Shown here piece by piece: positions 1 through 12,439 of a stretch of DNA of 64,000 nt (position 1 is the first letter of the stretch; each line of letters starts with the position of its first letter). Source of the DNA: Brienomyrus brachyistius (lineage: Eukaryota; Chordata; Actinopteri; Osteoglossiformes; Mormyridae); the NCBI RefSeq assembly GCF_023856365.1, contig NC_064548.1:21066461-21130460 (forward strand), written 5' to 3'. The notes under the pieces were generated by a model, which made no database searches, was not told where the DNA came from, and worked only from the letters and a program-made list of their open reading frames with translations. The position numbers were made by a program, and so were the translations under genes.

Positions 1-745
1 GTGCATTCAAGACAATTTGTGCATTTTTTGACTCGTGTCACAGTAATTCGACTTGTCGAAAAAGAGTGCCAGGGCTTCAAATGGGAGATGTTTGCGAGAG
101 CTCATCATCGCTGCTGTAGGATTCTCAGACACTAATAGGCACTGGTCCCTTAAGGAGGAGCTGTGTTGAGTAGCTGATGAATCATAATTGAACGTAAGGG
201 GAGCAACAACCACTTGTGTCCATGGTGGATGCTCGGACAGCATGCATAACATGGCTGGTTAAATGTGATTAACATTCCTATAATTAGCTGCTCCCCTGCA
301 TGACCAGTATTTTATTACTATTGTGATTAGGGAAGTGGATTCTGAGGTATGTGAGTTTGGAGGTAGGCAGTATAGTTGGGGATATAAAGCAGTATGAAAA
401 AGGTAGAAGAGATAGTACTTTATGGTTAAGTTAGTAGGCTTTTCGCCATTTTGAGTATAACAACAGAAGTGGTTTCTTTATATTTTATTTATTTCAGTAG
501 ACACTTTAAAGCATTGTGCATTTTTACTTTTTGATCAGGTGATCGCTTGATAAAAATCCCTTTGCCAACCTTGTGATTTGAACTGGATTTGAACTTCCAA
601 ATACACACCATGTGTAAGACTTATACCATTAAATTCTATTTTGCTATCATTCCTATCCAGAGAGATATTCATACTTAAATAGAATATTCTTTGTGAACTA
701 ACACTGAATGTCAGCAAGGCAACAGTGAAAATGATGACTTCAGAG
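1..745. other. Intergenic sequence, no feature seen
   Basis: AT-rich, apparently unique sequence. Open frames in it are short, lack splice-site context and show no recognised motif. No repeat family shared with the rest of the window was seen. Confidence 0.6.
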
Positions 746-864
746 CAGTGTTTCTCAACCCGGGCCTCAGGGACCCCCAGAGAGTCCATGTTTTTGCAGC
801 ACCCTACCGGGAGCAAAAACATGGACTGTCTGCAGGTCCCCGAGGACCGGACTGGGAAACGCTG
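746..864. mobile_element. hAT-like hairpin MITE (CAGTGTTTCTCAACC ends)
   Basis: A 119-bp near-palindrome. The left end reads CAGTGTTTCTCAACC and the right end is its imperfect inverse, GACTGGGAAACGCTG. A perfect 15-bp internal inverted repeat (783-797 with 813-827) forms a tight hairpin. Flanking octamers CTTCAGAG and CCTTAGAG could be a decayed 8-bp target duplication, which is the hAT length. A longer relative lies at 23874-24063. It is non-autonomous with no coding capacity. The hAT assignment rests on the end sequence and flank length only. Confidence 0.6.
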
Positions 865-2120
865 CCTTAGAGCAAGGAAATCAATGAAAAGGTTGAAAAG
901 GTGTCAGCCAAAGTCTAGATGTGCGGAGGTCACCTGTCCACAGGCTTTTTCCATGGTGTTAAACAGGATCTGCCAAAAGAGACAGGACAATCTGACAAGC
1001 ACATCTGTGGGGAGCATACAGCTGGGGTGGGGGGGGGGGGGGGGTCAACGGGGGCACAAGAAGATATAAGACACCTTCAGTATGGCATGAAATGAAACAT
1101 TATTAGAGAAATGGCTAGATTAAATAATGATGACCAGACAAAGGTTTATTACACAGCTCCGAATGCCTCCTTTTTATATAATTTTCTAATCATGAGGAAT
1201 TTGTTCTGTATATAGGTATCATTTCTGTTCCCTTAAACATGATCATAAACTTCTACCCGAGCGTTCCTGATAATTAATTTTAAAGGGGAGCTTTTGTAAT
1301 ACACACAAAACGCCCTTTCACATAACGAGAAAGGACAGCTAGCTCCTGTGTCTCTGAGGGGCCAAATTTAAGGGATAGAAGGATATTTATTTGTAGGTGG
1401 GTGTACAGCTAAGCGTGCTGGCAGGACCCCGGTGTAACTTCCTGCGAGTTAAATCTGGCAGGCGTTCTCAGGCCTGCCGTCTGGCTGAGGACCCCACGGC
1501 GTCAGCCTCGGTGACAGGACATGTCATTAGCGCCGAGGAGCTGTCGCTCCTGATGCGTGCCACAAATCCGCCTCATTAGACAAGCTGGGGGTGAGAAGGG
1601 GTGGTGGAGGGTTCCCGAAACAGCACCTCAAATTACATATTCCCCCTCTGCACCCCCCGGCAGCTGACAAGCCGCCCCATTCCTGGCTGTGGAAACCCGC
1701 AAGTCTGCCCTGGCATGTCTGACGCGTCTCAAAGGAAGCGAAAAGAGGCAGGAAACACAGCAACCTCCGCACTTTTCATCCATAAACAGAATTTTTAAAG
1801 ATAAACACAGCGTGGAGCGTGACAGATGCGCACGCACCATTCATCTGCAGCAACAATTTAAGTGCAATGAGAAATGTTCCCTTGGGCAGAATTCTGTTTG
1901 TGCACTGTGTGCGTCTGATGTGTGATATGCCTCGCTTAGAAAAACGCGTCGCCTAAATAAATAAGCGTGAAAGTAAATGCACAATTCCACGCGCATCTTC
2001 TAGAATAAACCCCAATGCAATTTGCACAAGATCTGAAGCACCAGTATTGACACTAGTCTGTGACCGTCTCTTACAGCTGTGACCGGAAAATTGTCAAGAT
2101 ATCCTGAAATATATATTACA
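865..2120. other. Intergenic sequence with a G16 tract
   Basis: Mostly unique sequence containing a 16-base G run at 1029-1044. The 1400-1800 part is relatively GC-rich and has several overlapping short open frames on both strands, none with a recognisable motif or codon structure. I see no gene. Confidence 0.55.
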
Positions 2121-2134
2121 AACATACACAAAAA

Positions 2135-2265
2135 AAAAAACAGTCAGTGGCATTTCTGCGGGCAAAAACGCTTTTTTAATGAGCGAGGTCAGAGGAGAAT
2201 CGCCAGACTCATTACAGCTAACAGGAAGACCAGAAGTGTAAAAATAACAGCTCAGGACAGCAGGG
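2135..2265 (+). pseudogene. Tc1/mariner-like transposase fragment (N-terminal helix-turn-helix part)
   Basis: The plus-strand translation carries NERGQRRIARLITANRK, which resembles the second helix-turn-helix region of a widespread fish Tc1/mariner-type transposase (ERGQRRxxRL core). The same peptide core occurs on the minus strand near 46.1 kb (ERGQRRMARL), so the two fragments belong to one family. Only about 130 bp is recognisable. No DDE catalytic region, no terminal inverted repeats and no intact start were seen. It is a short dead relic in otherwise unique sequence. Confidence 0.6.
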
Positions 2266-2934
2266 TGAAGACTGGCTTCTCTGAATGCAGAACTCTTCTA
2301 CCTTTAAAGAGCTTCTGGAGAGAAGAAGAGGTTCTACCTGCTTTTAAGTAGGCTTTCCTAATAAAGTGTATGTATGGAATATGTACAGTAACCTTAACAA
2401 ACATTCCTATTGGCGTCTTTAGGTGTTAATTTTGACATCATTTGCTGGCACGCTATTGTAGGCAGTGCAGTGCATGTCAGTGGACTGTCAATAGTCTCTG
2501 CGTGTTACAGTGATTAACTCAGTATTAGCGGTAATGGAAGGATTAACAGATGTAATGGCCATAATTGAGTGATTTTTACACATGTGGTTTGCAATAGAGA
2601 TTTTATTCATCTCTTGTTCACTGAGGGCTGAAATGCCTGAAATAACAAAAGTGTGGGGAAGATAGTGTTAGTCCATAGACTGAAGAACATTATACTTTAA
2701 ATCAAATAATTTTGAGCAAAATGTTATCATGCATGCTATGTTACTGCAACGTTACCAGTTTTAGAAATGAAATCAAAACTTGTAGCTTGTCCCTGAGAAG
2801 TTGGGTCAACCTGACCCCGACCAGGGTAGGTAGTCAGGATATGGCTGGAAATAGCAGTGTCATCACGGCTCAGTGCACCATTTGGGCATAAATGGGTTTG
2901 TGGGTAATTTGATAAAGACAAGAAATCAAAAATA
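2266..2934. other. Intergenic sequence, no feature seen
   Basis: Unique AT-rich sequence. No exon-like frame or repeat was recognised. Confidence 0.6.
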
Positions 2935-3270
2935 TCCATCCATCCATCTATTTTACAAACCGCTTATCCTACTGGGTCGTGGGGGGTCCGGAGCCTATCC
3001 CAGAAGCAATGGGCACGAGGCAGGGAACAACCAGGGGGGCCAGCCCATCGCAGGGCACACTCACACACCATTCACTAACACATGCACTCCTACGGGCAAT
3101 TTAGCAAGTCCAGTTAGCCTCAGCATGTTTTTGGACTGTGGGGGGAAACCGGAGTACCCGGAGGAAACCCCACGACGACATGGGGAGAACATGCAAACTC
3201 CACACACATGTGGCCCAGGGTCCCAGAGGTGTGAGGCAACAGTGCTAACCACTGCATCATCATGCCGCCC

Positions 3271-3271
<1 letters not shown>
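2935..3271 (-). mobile_element. V-SINE/DANA-like tRNA-derived SINE, near full length
   Basis: Read on the minus strand, it has a tRNA-like head with an A-box-like GCAGTGGTTAGCA, a conserved central block (TTTGCATGTTCTCCCC), and a 3' end running through GATAAGCGGTTTG into a GGATGGATGG tail. The B box is partly lost: the segment that reads GGGTTCGAGTCTCC in the 33.9 and 60.2 kb copies is shortened here. Both boxes are RNA polymerase III promoter parts in this SINE class. The copy ends against a (TAA)n tract at its 5' side. I saw no clear target duplication. Confidence 0.85.

Positions 3272-3273
<2 letters not shown>

Positions 3274-3306
<33 letters not shown>
3274..3306. repeat. (TAA)11 microsatellite
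   Basis: Uninterrupted TAA repeats immediately beyond the tRNA-like end of the adjacent SINE. Confidence 0.95.
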
Positions 3307-3308
<2 letters not shown>

Positions 3309-3309
3309 G

Positions 3310-3890
3310 ACTGCCAATGACTTATCGTCAGATTTCCTCATAATTTGCTATAGTACAGGGTATCAAAATTTACTCAGTTGTCATGTAATCCAATGAAAAA
3401 CTTTCATTAAATTCCTAAAACTCAACTCAGTCCACAGAAATGTTCTTGAAAGTGTATCCCGTGGACTAAGTCAGTTTTATAAATCTGTTCTTCAACTGAT
3501 TATTTTGATTTGCTAGTATTCTTATGGTGTGAAATTTAGCTTGAAAATGAGACGAAGTGGGCCTAGGCTGTAAAAGCTACTTATTTTGGTTCCGGTTCAC
3601 ATCAGCCGGGCTGGGTCCTGCTCCGAGCCTTAATCCGGGCTCCTCACTTCAGCTGCTTTATGTTTCCTGAGGTTCTGTTTGCTGATTTTGGCAGGAAGTC
3701 AGTCTAGTAAGTTGGTTCCTAAGTAGCCGACCGGGGTCCATTTTTAAAAAGCTCTCATGGACTCGCCATGTGAGGTGGGTCGGTTAGCTTTGGCGTGGTT
3801 CACCCTTGCTCCGGTGCCTGCCTATCCCCAAGCCCCCCCCTGTCAAACCTCTGCTCCTCCAACCAAGGCCTCTACCATTCCCTGCGGCCC
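3310..3890. other. Intergenic sequence, no feature seen
   Basis: Unique sequence. The 3600-3700 part is modestly GC-rich. No repeat or exon was recognised. Confidence 0.55.
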
Positions 3891-3895
3891 CTGCT

Positions 3896-3937
3896 CCCCC
3901 CCCCCCCCCCCCCACACACCACACACACACACACACG
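3896..3937. repeat. C18 tract followed by (CA)n
   Basis: An 18-base C run passes directly into a CA microsatellite. It generates proline/histidine-rich open frames in all frames that should not be taken as genes. Confidence 0.95.
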
Positions 3938-3939
3938 CC

Positions 3940-5400
3940 AGGCTCATGCCCCACATTTATTTCTCTTGGCAGCTTTCTGGCAGGGTCCACCTCTGCAGCA
4001 TCCCTCAGGGTATCTCTCCAATCATCTATAGCTTGAGTCCTGCTGGTAGGTGTAAGGTCTACCATCGGGTGACAGCGCTCCAGGCTCCTAGAGACTAGGG
4101 GGTGGCCAAGGGAGGACAGAGTCCTCACAGTAACAAGAATCTGTGGCATCCATTTTTATACCAATTGGCCGTGACTGTAGAATAATCTGCACTACACGAG
4201 ACATCGGTATCCATTCTCTCATTACATTATCCTTCTCATTAAGCTGCTTGTTCATTCTTATCAGCCAGTTTCAGTTTTCCCAGCATATATAGTATATAGC
4301 TGGTGTCAGTTCACATAATACAATTGCTGTTTTTTTTCCTTTCCATTTCCTAAACTGTCAGCAAGCAGTGTAAAGTATCTAACTCCAGGCTGAAGACCTC
4401 TTTTTTCACGTTTCCCCACGTTGTCTTTGACAGGCACATGGCACAACGTCCCGCTGTGTGTTAATGACTGCATGGGGGAGTGCACTGAGTGGCCTGCATA
4501 TGTGTTAGCCTCAGTAACCAGTAAGCTAAGAGCTAAACCGCCACGCTCTGCTTCATAGCCGGGGTGAGTGCCGCCACACTAATTAACACTCCTAAGGAGG
4601 AACTGACCATCCACTGCTCAGCTGACAAAAACAGTTCCTCTGGGTCGATGAAGGACGAAGGGGATGATCCGGCACTCATGATTGGTGTGTTTCACATGAC
4701 GGCTTTGGAGATGAAGGAGCCATTCACGGAGTCGCTCTAACGAAGCCTTTGTCTGTGAGACGCTGGGCTCCATCCAAGCAGAACGGAATTACAGAAAGCC
4801 ACGAGCAATCGCGGACCGCAATAACAAGAGCTTGATTTATATTGCGGAAAACTCTATGTGGTGTAAAAGAATGAGCCTCTTGGAGGAGATGAACTTCCAA
4901 TTTGTTGAATTCATTACATTAATTACAGCTCTGATTCTTCTACACCGAGGTTATCCATCCTGAAGGGCATCGCTCCATCTTCTGCGTGGAGAGGGTGCAC
5001 CTGCATGTAAATCACAGGACCAGCTGAGCCGTGGGTCACAAACAGAACTGCATTTGTGATCCTTGCTTTCGAACCCACGTCTAGTTCCATCCAGATTATT
5101 CATTCAGCTGCCGTGTTCACTTCTCACAGAGTATCTTGGGGTGCCGACCCACCCACTGTTCACACATCGGCCTATTAGTCACATCTCCATCAATCATATA
5201 TTTATATTAGCTCTGGCATGCACTTATCACCATAAAGATGAAATCTGCAGAAATGTATTTACTTTTGCTTTGGAAACATATGTCAGTCGCTTGATTGTGG
5301 ATTTACCACGTACTAGTCAGAATGAATGCACATGACAGCTGAAATAATCATGCCTATAAATTGATATTTTTATTCAGGTTCGGCTATGAGTGTGGACAGG
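3940..5400. other. Intergenic sequence; possible conserved non-coding block at 4580-4860
   Basis: No exon recognised. The 4580-4860 part is non-repetitive, balanced in composition and lacks simple repeats, so it is a reasonable candidate for cross-species alignment. This is inference only. Confidence 0.35.
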
Positions 5401-5404
5401 AAAA

Positions 5405-5522
5405 ACAGAATATATCATCCTTAGCCACTTATCCAATAGAGCCTGTATTCTGTCCTCAGCAGCAATAGGGACCCAGCTGGGGAATTTCTTGGATGATAGC
5501 CCAGTTCATCGCAGGATTGTAA
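5405..5522 (-). mobile_element. Degenerate V-SINE-like fragment
   Basis: It contains decayed versions of the SINE 3' half in reverse orientation: CACTTATCCAATAGAGCCTG, AGCAGCAATAGGGACCCAGC and GCCCAGTTCATCGCAGG. These align in order with the well-preserved copy at 60.2 kb. The head is missing. It is older than the 60.2 kb copy, judging by divergence. Confidence 0.55.
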
Positions 5523-5524
5523 GA

Positions 5525-7525
5525 ACATATGAAGCTATAAGGTTCACTTTCATTCATATGCTAATGGCTCAACAGCACTGAGATGCTCTCCGTCGTTTCT
5601 AAACTGATGACTTTCAATGGTGTAGACCTTCTGTATCTTAGAGTGACATCACCGATTCAAATGTCTGATTGTCAACTATATCCTCTGAAGACGTAAACTT
5701 TATCTTTGCAAAGTCAGCTTGGAACTGCAGAATTCCCAACAAATACCTGTCCTCTCGCGCTAGTGTTAAATCCTTATTCAAAATATGCCTTCCACAGCTC
5801 AGGAAAAATAAGGTTATTTCTTACGATCTAGGAGAATAAATTTATACTTGAATCTGTTTATGGCAAATCATACTACTATTATGCAAACAGTACACTCTGC
5901 CCCGTATTGAATTCAAAATCCAGTAAATGCAGAAAACAGAGCCATATTAAATGAGAAATACTCTTCTTTAAATTGGACTTTTTCTCACTTTACAAAATGA
6001 CCTGGTTAATATGTACAGTGCAGAATAGTCTCTCTGACCATAGAAGAAAGTGGGCCAGATTCCTCTAATAAACAAATAACTATTACGCACAAAGCCTTTG
6101 AGTAGAGGGTTCCGTGGTTATGGGAGAGTCATGGGGGCCGGTGTAAAGCGATGGGCCCTTGCTCTCAGCATTTAACCCCAGGATGAAGGCCTTTTGTTTT
6201 AGTGTAGCTTACCTTTGCTTATTTTTAGAGAGGTTGGTGCTGGCACATGTTTCTACACCTGTCTATCATCTGAGGATCAGTCCCGACCCCCCATGTCTCC
6301 TTCACCGCCCATGGTGGATGTCAACAGACCTCGGCTCTCGCGATGGGCATGGCGACACCTCAGGCTGTCCCGGGGATCACTGCGGGCCGCCTGAAAAGCA
6401 CCGCTGGGCCAGAAGCACCAAGTAATAATTACTGCAGGGCTTCTTTTGAAATCTTTAAAAATCTAAGCTGAGTGTTAAGGAAGATCTTGGTGCGGTCTGC
6501 TGCGATCAGAGCCGCGAGGTGATCTAAGCGGAGGCTGTCTTGCTAAGAGGCTTCGGCACTGGAGAGCTCCCACACAGGGCTGCTGCAAGCCCAGCTCACT
6601 GCTTCAGCTCCCAGTGAGATCTCCTGAACCGCTGTCTCCGGGGCTCAGCCTGTGACGGCGCCTGCTCCACTGCCGTCTACAGCTGTCTTCCCACCTTCTG
6701 CACAGGAAATGGGAGGGGTTTCCCCCCGCCCCCCTCTTCAGAGTGGCCCTATCTGTTCCAGGGGAAAAGCAATTACTTTAATGGGAAATAGCTTTTTGAC
6801 AGCTCACCCACTGGATACTGCTCAAACCTAAAAGATGTTCTGATATTTATTTTTATTTAATACAAAGAAGTTAAAAGGGTCGTTTCCTGATTATCTTATT
6901 CACATTGTATTGCTTAATTACTGAACTTCCATGCCTTCTCGGCAGTACAGCACAGAGGGAATGTCGCCATTGACAAATGACATGGCTGACAGGAAATCTT
7001 GAATGAAACACTCCCACTGACGGCGCCACCTGCCTCAGGCTGTTCACCTGTCCTATTTACCATCAATTAATCTTCTTGCTTGCCAACAGACACCGTCCAT
7101 TATTAAATGAAGCACACCAACACCCCGAACCGACACATTGGACGACATATACCGAGACTCTACCGAAAGGACCTCATATGTAACCCGTTTTAATAATGTG
7201 CCTCTGACTTGCGGAAGTGTATGTTGTAAACTGTGGTAACCCTCACCTCATGTTTGTCTTTTCTGGGCGCATACGGCCAGACACTCCCACTGTGCTCTCA
7301 TGCTTTCGGGAAGTTTATTTTGTTGGACAGCCATGAGAGCTCAATAAACAGAGCCATGTCATTTGGGACGATGACAGCGGACGTGATTGTTAGTTTGACT
7401 CTGCTTTTGAGACAGTGGTATAAAAGGACAGCGATGGGACACACATAGAGGATGGGGGCAAGCCAAAATAAATGTTGCCATTTCCCAAAACACACATTTC
7501 TCTTTTCATTTTAGTCTTCTTAACA
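5525..7525. other. Intergenic sequence, no gene seen
   Basis: Unique sequence, with a GC-richer, CpG-containing stretch around 6280-6740. The short open frames there have no recognisable motif. No splice-bounded exon or shared repeat was found. Confidence 0.5.
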
Positions 7526-7529
7526 TTTT

Positions 7530-7715
7530 CTCAGCCCGGGAGCCAATAACTCCATGGTCGGGCTTTCTATGGACACAACAAAGGAACACGCCGATACACT
7601 GTAAACAGCAGGGCGAAAGACGGGCAGGATAAATCGATAGGGATCGCTGCAGCGACCTGGCTCTCTCCCCCAGAGATGGACGGTGACCTCTCCCATTACC
7701 ACCCGTTAGAATGAT
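7530..7715 (+). repeat. Unnamed dispersed repeat, copy 1 of a diverged pair
   Basis: It shares ordered blocks with 12440-12620 in the same orientation: an ACGCCGATA/ATGCCGATA block, then a GATCGATAG-type block, then CAGCGACCTGGCTCTC/CGGTGACCTGACTCTC, then a CCCAGAGAYGGAC block. The blocks keep similar spacing with indels. No terminal inverted repeats or coding capacity were seen. It could be an old mobile element or a diverged segmental duplication. Confidence 0.55.
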
Positions 7716-10465
7716 AATGACGGTGTCATACTGTGGACAGTCATGGGGGAGAAACTCATGAGCGACTGAAGTAGCCAGTTTGAAATGAGAATATTAGGTA
7801 TGCACCAAGTTGCCAATAACCTTTTTTTTTTTATCAGTAATAGCATTTGCTTAGCATCACTCATACATCCATCCCATGTTCTTTTTTCAGTGTTTTTTAT
7901 TTAAAAAACAGCTGGTAGATGGTGTCATTCTCTGATATTCACCAACAGTAAGCATGATGATGCATATTTCTAGCAGCGTAAGTGCCTGCCACGCATCTTT
8001 ATGTTGACAGGCTGCAGGCAAACGCTGGTGGGTGACGATGGTCGAATTATATCCTTGCATAATTCACACATTTAGTCACATAGAGGGGGTCCAACGCACA
8101 GGTGCTAGATTGCTAGCAAAATGCGTGCGATCGACATGATGAGCCCTTACATTATGCCAACGCAGTCTACATGAACACATTCTGGATTTTGACATTCAGT
8201 GACATTCAATGGTGATTCATGGTTCAGGTCTCATTTGGGGGATGGGGGGGGTGGTGGTTTATAATACACTCACCCAGTAGGGTCCATGTTTTATAACAAT
8301 CTCCATTAGCATCCCTCACAGGACAAAATGTTTACTTATTATGTTAAAATCACCACTAAACACTTCAACTTTTGTAATCCTTTTGTTTTGATGTTCAATA
8401 GATGTTTTTGATTGTTCTGAATTTTTTCGCAGATTATTTATTTCTCACTAAAAATGCAAATCACAACATAATTAATTGGTTGTCTACAAGGGGATGACTA
8501 AAATAATTACATTAATACATCACATCCTTTATATCATGAACACTGTGTGTGCACAGACCCAAAGGCACCTACAGTATGGGAGAGAATTTGGTGTAGCAAA
8601 TTTAATTTCTGTTTGAAGACTGGTATTAACCAACGTATCTCATAAATTCATTCTTATTTTTTACACAGCAGGTGTTGGCAGGAGAGAGAGACGGCAGGGG
8701 GACCGAATCAGGAAAATCTTTCATGTTCCCATGGCGACCGATAGTCAGGTCCCTGGCTGACGATGCCCCCATTAATAAAACTCTGTCTATCTCAATTGGA
8801 CTAATTATCTTGTAGCGGCTTTATTGAGGGTCAGCTGGGTGAACTTGGGGGTGGTTGGAGAGTGTCAGGTGTTTCTGTAGGTATTTGAGTAGGTTTTCCT
8901 TCTGCATTTATTGGATTGTAGGTTACATGGATGTCTTACCTTCTTGGCCTTTCTTGGAAGGTTCTTGACCTCATTTTATGCTTGTTTACTACTGGCCCAA
9001 TGAGGGCATTTGACCGTCTGAACCTTGCTGTTCTCAGTTGGCCAAGAGAAGAAACAGCATCTGTTAATGGAGGATGCGTAGACACCAGGGGCATTTCGAG
9101 CTACTGAAAAGAGCAGGAGCTAAGCCAAGTTCACCTGGGGCTTGACGTTTTTTTCTTTTTTGAAGATTGGAAGATTGGCATCGGGGCTAAAATACTTGGG
9201 GCTATACCCCCGAGTGATTGGACCTACCGACGTCCATGGTAGACACTGTAGTTATCGTGACAGGAGATGGGGGTGTACGTTTCATTATAGTCAGTGTATC
9301 AGTGGCAGAAAGTCCTGTGGGTTAGTACACTGTACACAGACATACTCACAGCTGTCTACGGTTCAGCTGTGAAAAATGCAAAGAGTATTTTGTTTGCTGG
9401 TTGTAGTTTTTCCGGTAAATTTCATCTTCCGTCAAAAATCTGACATGTAGTGTGCTGCCCTCTTCCCTGGCTTCACAACACAACGAGATTGTCAATCAGT
9501 ATGTTTGAGGTAAGATTCCCCCCCCCCCAGGGAAAAACTAACAGCATGAGGATGAAAGAAGAAACAACAGTGGAGGCAGAAACAGGAGGAAAAAAACACC
9601 CCAGGCTCAGGCAAAAAAAAAAAAACATTATTTTTTATTTTTAAAAATACAATATCTCTGTTTTAGCTCTAAGTGTTTCCATTCCTCCCTCCGACTGTGG
9701 TTCTTCAAGCTGAATAAATGTTACTCATGGCAAAACTGAAAACATACTTCGTAATGCATACTCTAGGGACAGTAAATTCAGTATGGTGGATGTAATAATA
9801 ACAATAATAATAAAAATAATAACTTTTCTTGCACCTTGTACTTGAATCCCATGATTCCGAGTATAAACCTGATGCTCTTCTTGTATCTATATCATCTGTT
9901 GATGCTTGGCTGATGGCCCTCGTCACAGATGCTTCATGTCCGATGGGAAATCAGCACCTTCCTTGAAACAGTGTTGTGTTTACGCAGGGCTAAACTAAGA
10001 TAGTCAATATGCTTGCCTGAGGTGTTCTTATCTATAAAGGTTTCTTGCTTGTGGTAACATCTACAAACGTTCCTCAGCTGACATCGGCTCCACACGCTCA
10101 TCGCATGTCAGTCTCTCTCTGCAGGCGACATCATCCAGAGACATCTGGTGGCCTGTCCGTCCTAAAAAAGAGATGATATTGCCAGCCAGACAGGCAGATG
10201 CACAACACCCCCCCCCCCTTGCCCAGTCATCCCCCACTTGGGGCGAAATGGAGCTGCTGTTGTTTTCCTGCTTCTGAGGCAGAAGAAATTTTCTTGTTTT
10301 CGTTTACCCAGGAAAAAAGCCATTTTTTGTTTTTCAGTAGCAATTTTCATCAGGCCAGAAGCATTAATAGACTTATTTGCACGGTACGTGGCAACCCTGC
10401 GATACCGTGATTGGCTTTGGAAGCAGTCAAACTGCTTGTGACAGCTAATATTGAGCCGAGATTAG
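7716..10465. other. Intergenic sequence with short C runs
   Basis: Mostly unique sequence with 11-base C runs at 9518-9528 and 10208-10218 and a short A-rich stretch near 9610. A CTCTCTCTGCAG acceptor-like site near 10122 is followed by only a short open frame with no convincing donor. I see no gene. Confidence 0.5.
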
Positions 10466-10466
10466 C

Positions 10467-10498
10467 TTTTTTTTTGGGGGGGGGGGGGGGGGGGGGGG
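10467..10498. repeat. T9G23 homopolymer pair
   Basis: Nine T followed by 23 consecutive G, the longest G run in the window. It is a possible G-quadruplex former and also a likely sequencing or assembly length-error site. Confidence 0.95.
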
Positions 10499-10499
10499 C

Positions 10500-12435
10500 G
10501 CAGTGATTGGGGGGTCTGAGGTGGCATCGGATCACTCTGTTGCTCCACTGGGTCGCTGGATCCCGCTGACTGTCTGCTGCCTGTTGATGTGCCTTTGCTT
10601 ATTCTCTCAAGAGGGAACTGACTGCATTGGGTGGCCAGGTGCGGAGCTGCTGTGTTGGTCAGTGGTGTTGCGGCATTGTCATGCACTGTCTAGGTTCACA
10701 AAATGGATTGAGGGGGCACAGGGTAAAAAAGAGGGCTCATTAATTTCTGAATGAAACACATGGGCTATTTTATCAACAGTTCAACAGTAAAATATGGTTT
10801 TCAGCCACAGTTCAGCTACCGAACACCACATAATGTGATGTAGTTATGCTGGAACACTGTAAACAGCTCACTGCTCATATGCCTAACGTACCATTAACAC
10901 AGTGTAATGAATCACTGGGCCTTTAACATCTGGGCACCAGGCAGAAAAGACAAAGCCTCTATGCCACATGCTTCTGTCGTGTAAAATCTGATGCTGAACA
11001 TACAATTGCACGAGTAAGTTACAGGGCTGAATTACTAGTTTGATTAGCTATCAGTTTTGAGTAAATGGTTTATGAAACTCGGGGGGTGAATATGGCAGTA
11101 ATTCATTTGATATAAAAGATGATTGTGAAATCAACGGAAAATAAAAGAGAATTATACAATATGGACCATAGCTTGAACTGAAGTCATTTTAGCATAATTA
11201 AAAGACCCCCACAGCTGTGGTCTTAGTGGTGATGGATGGATGGCCGAAATGCCGCTACAATGGCTGCACATGGACAGTCTTTAAAGAATCCCTCCCCGTT
11301 TTATCACACCTCGCTCTCTGATGCCCTGATGCTTTTTGACTTATTCGTCCAGGTAAGGGAATCCATCTGAAATGAATCATGGGCATTTTCATTTTCACAA
11401 ATGAGCCTTTTATGCGTCACGTTTCGCATCCGGCATTCGTTTATCCGCATCAGTGAACGCCTCGTCATTATTCAGCCATTTTCATTAAGCTGCAACACGG
11501 GCCTTAAGTTAGGACACCCCCCCCCGAACAGGACTTGTGCACAGACATGCATTCAAATGTTAATTACAGTCTCTTATTTAAATGAGTTGCACAGGGCAAA
11601 CATGCAAACTGCACACTGGGATCAGACTGGAATTTAACCAGCTGTCCTGAAGGATGTTAGCATCTGCTGTGCCACCGGGCCTGATAAACACACGTGCGGG
11701 GGCGGGGCGGGGGGGCATCTTACTCCACCATTTGCCCTCTCCTGTCTGTACCGCTTCTCAGTCTGTAATTACTCTTTTTGTCCTGGGCTGCCGTCCATGA
11801 GGAGGCGCTGTTCACCCTTTAGAAGGCAGGGATCTTACATGGGAGCTGAAACTACTACATTGCCAGCCCCATTAGAAAAAAAAATCATAAAAATGTCTCT
11901 AAGTCATCTGCCAGGTTTACAGCTGGAATAAATGTCTTAAACTACAGCATTTACGTAGTTGATCATTGTAGTATCAATAGGAATAATTAATTTGAATTAA
12001 TACATCCATGCATTGATCTACTCATTAACAGCTCATTGGGACCATAAGTCAAATACATGTTTAAATGTATTTATTTATTTGTTAAAACATTTAATCACGT
12101 TTTTAATTTAGTTGCAGTACATCTCTCTCTCTCTCTCTCCCTCATGTCAGATAAGAATATGCTTCCTGATACATGATGATTTATGAGAATTAAGATGTCG
12201 GTAAGCATTGCATAGAAATACAGAATTCCACATTCACATGGCGCTGACAGACCAGGGTTTAATTTAGGTTCCTTTCATCGTATTGACAGATGGAAAATGG
12301 GCAGAGAAGGACGACGCAGGAGATTTTAGGGGAGAAGCAAAGTGAGCAGGTCAGAGTGATACAGGAAAAGAGAGCCAACGCTTCCAATTCTTTGGAGAGA
12401 ACAATCCCACGACACAGAGGGCTCTCAGGTTCATG
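10500..12435. other. Intergenic sequence with a short (TC)n
   Basis: Unique sequence with a (TC)9 tract at 12123-12140. No exon or recognisable mobile element was found. Confidence 0.5.
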
Positions 12436-12439
12436 TGAC

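Noticed and set aside
10110..10170. Splice-acceptor-like CTCTCTCTGCAG followed by an open stretch
   Set aside because: No donor site or recognisable peptide follows, and the open stretch is about a dozen codons.
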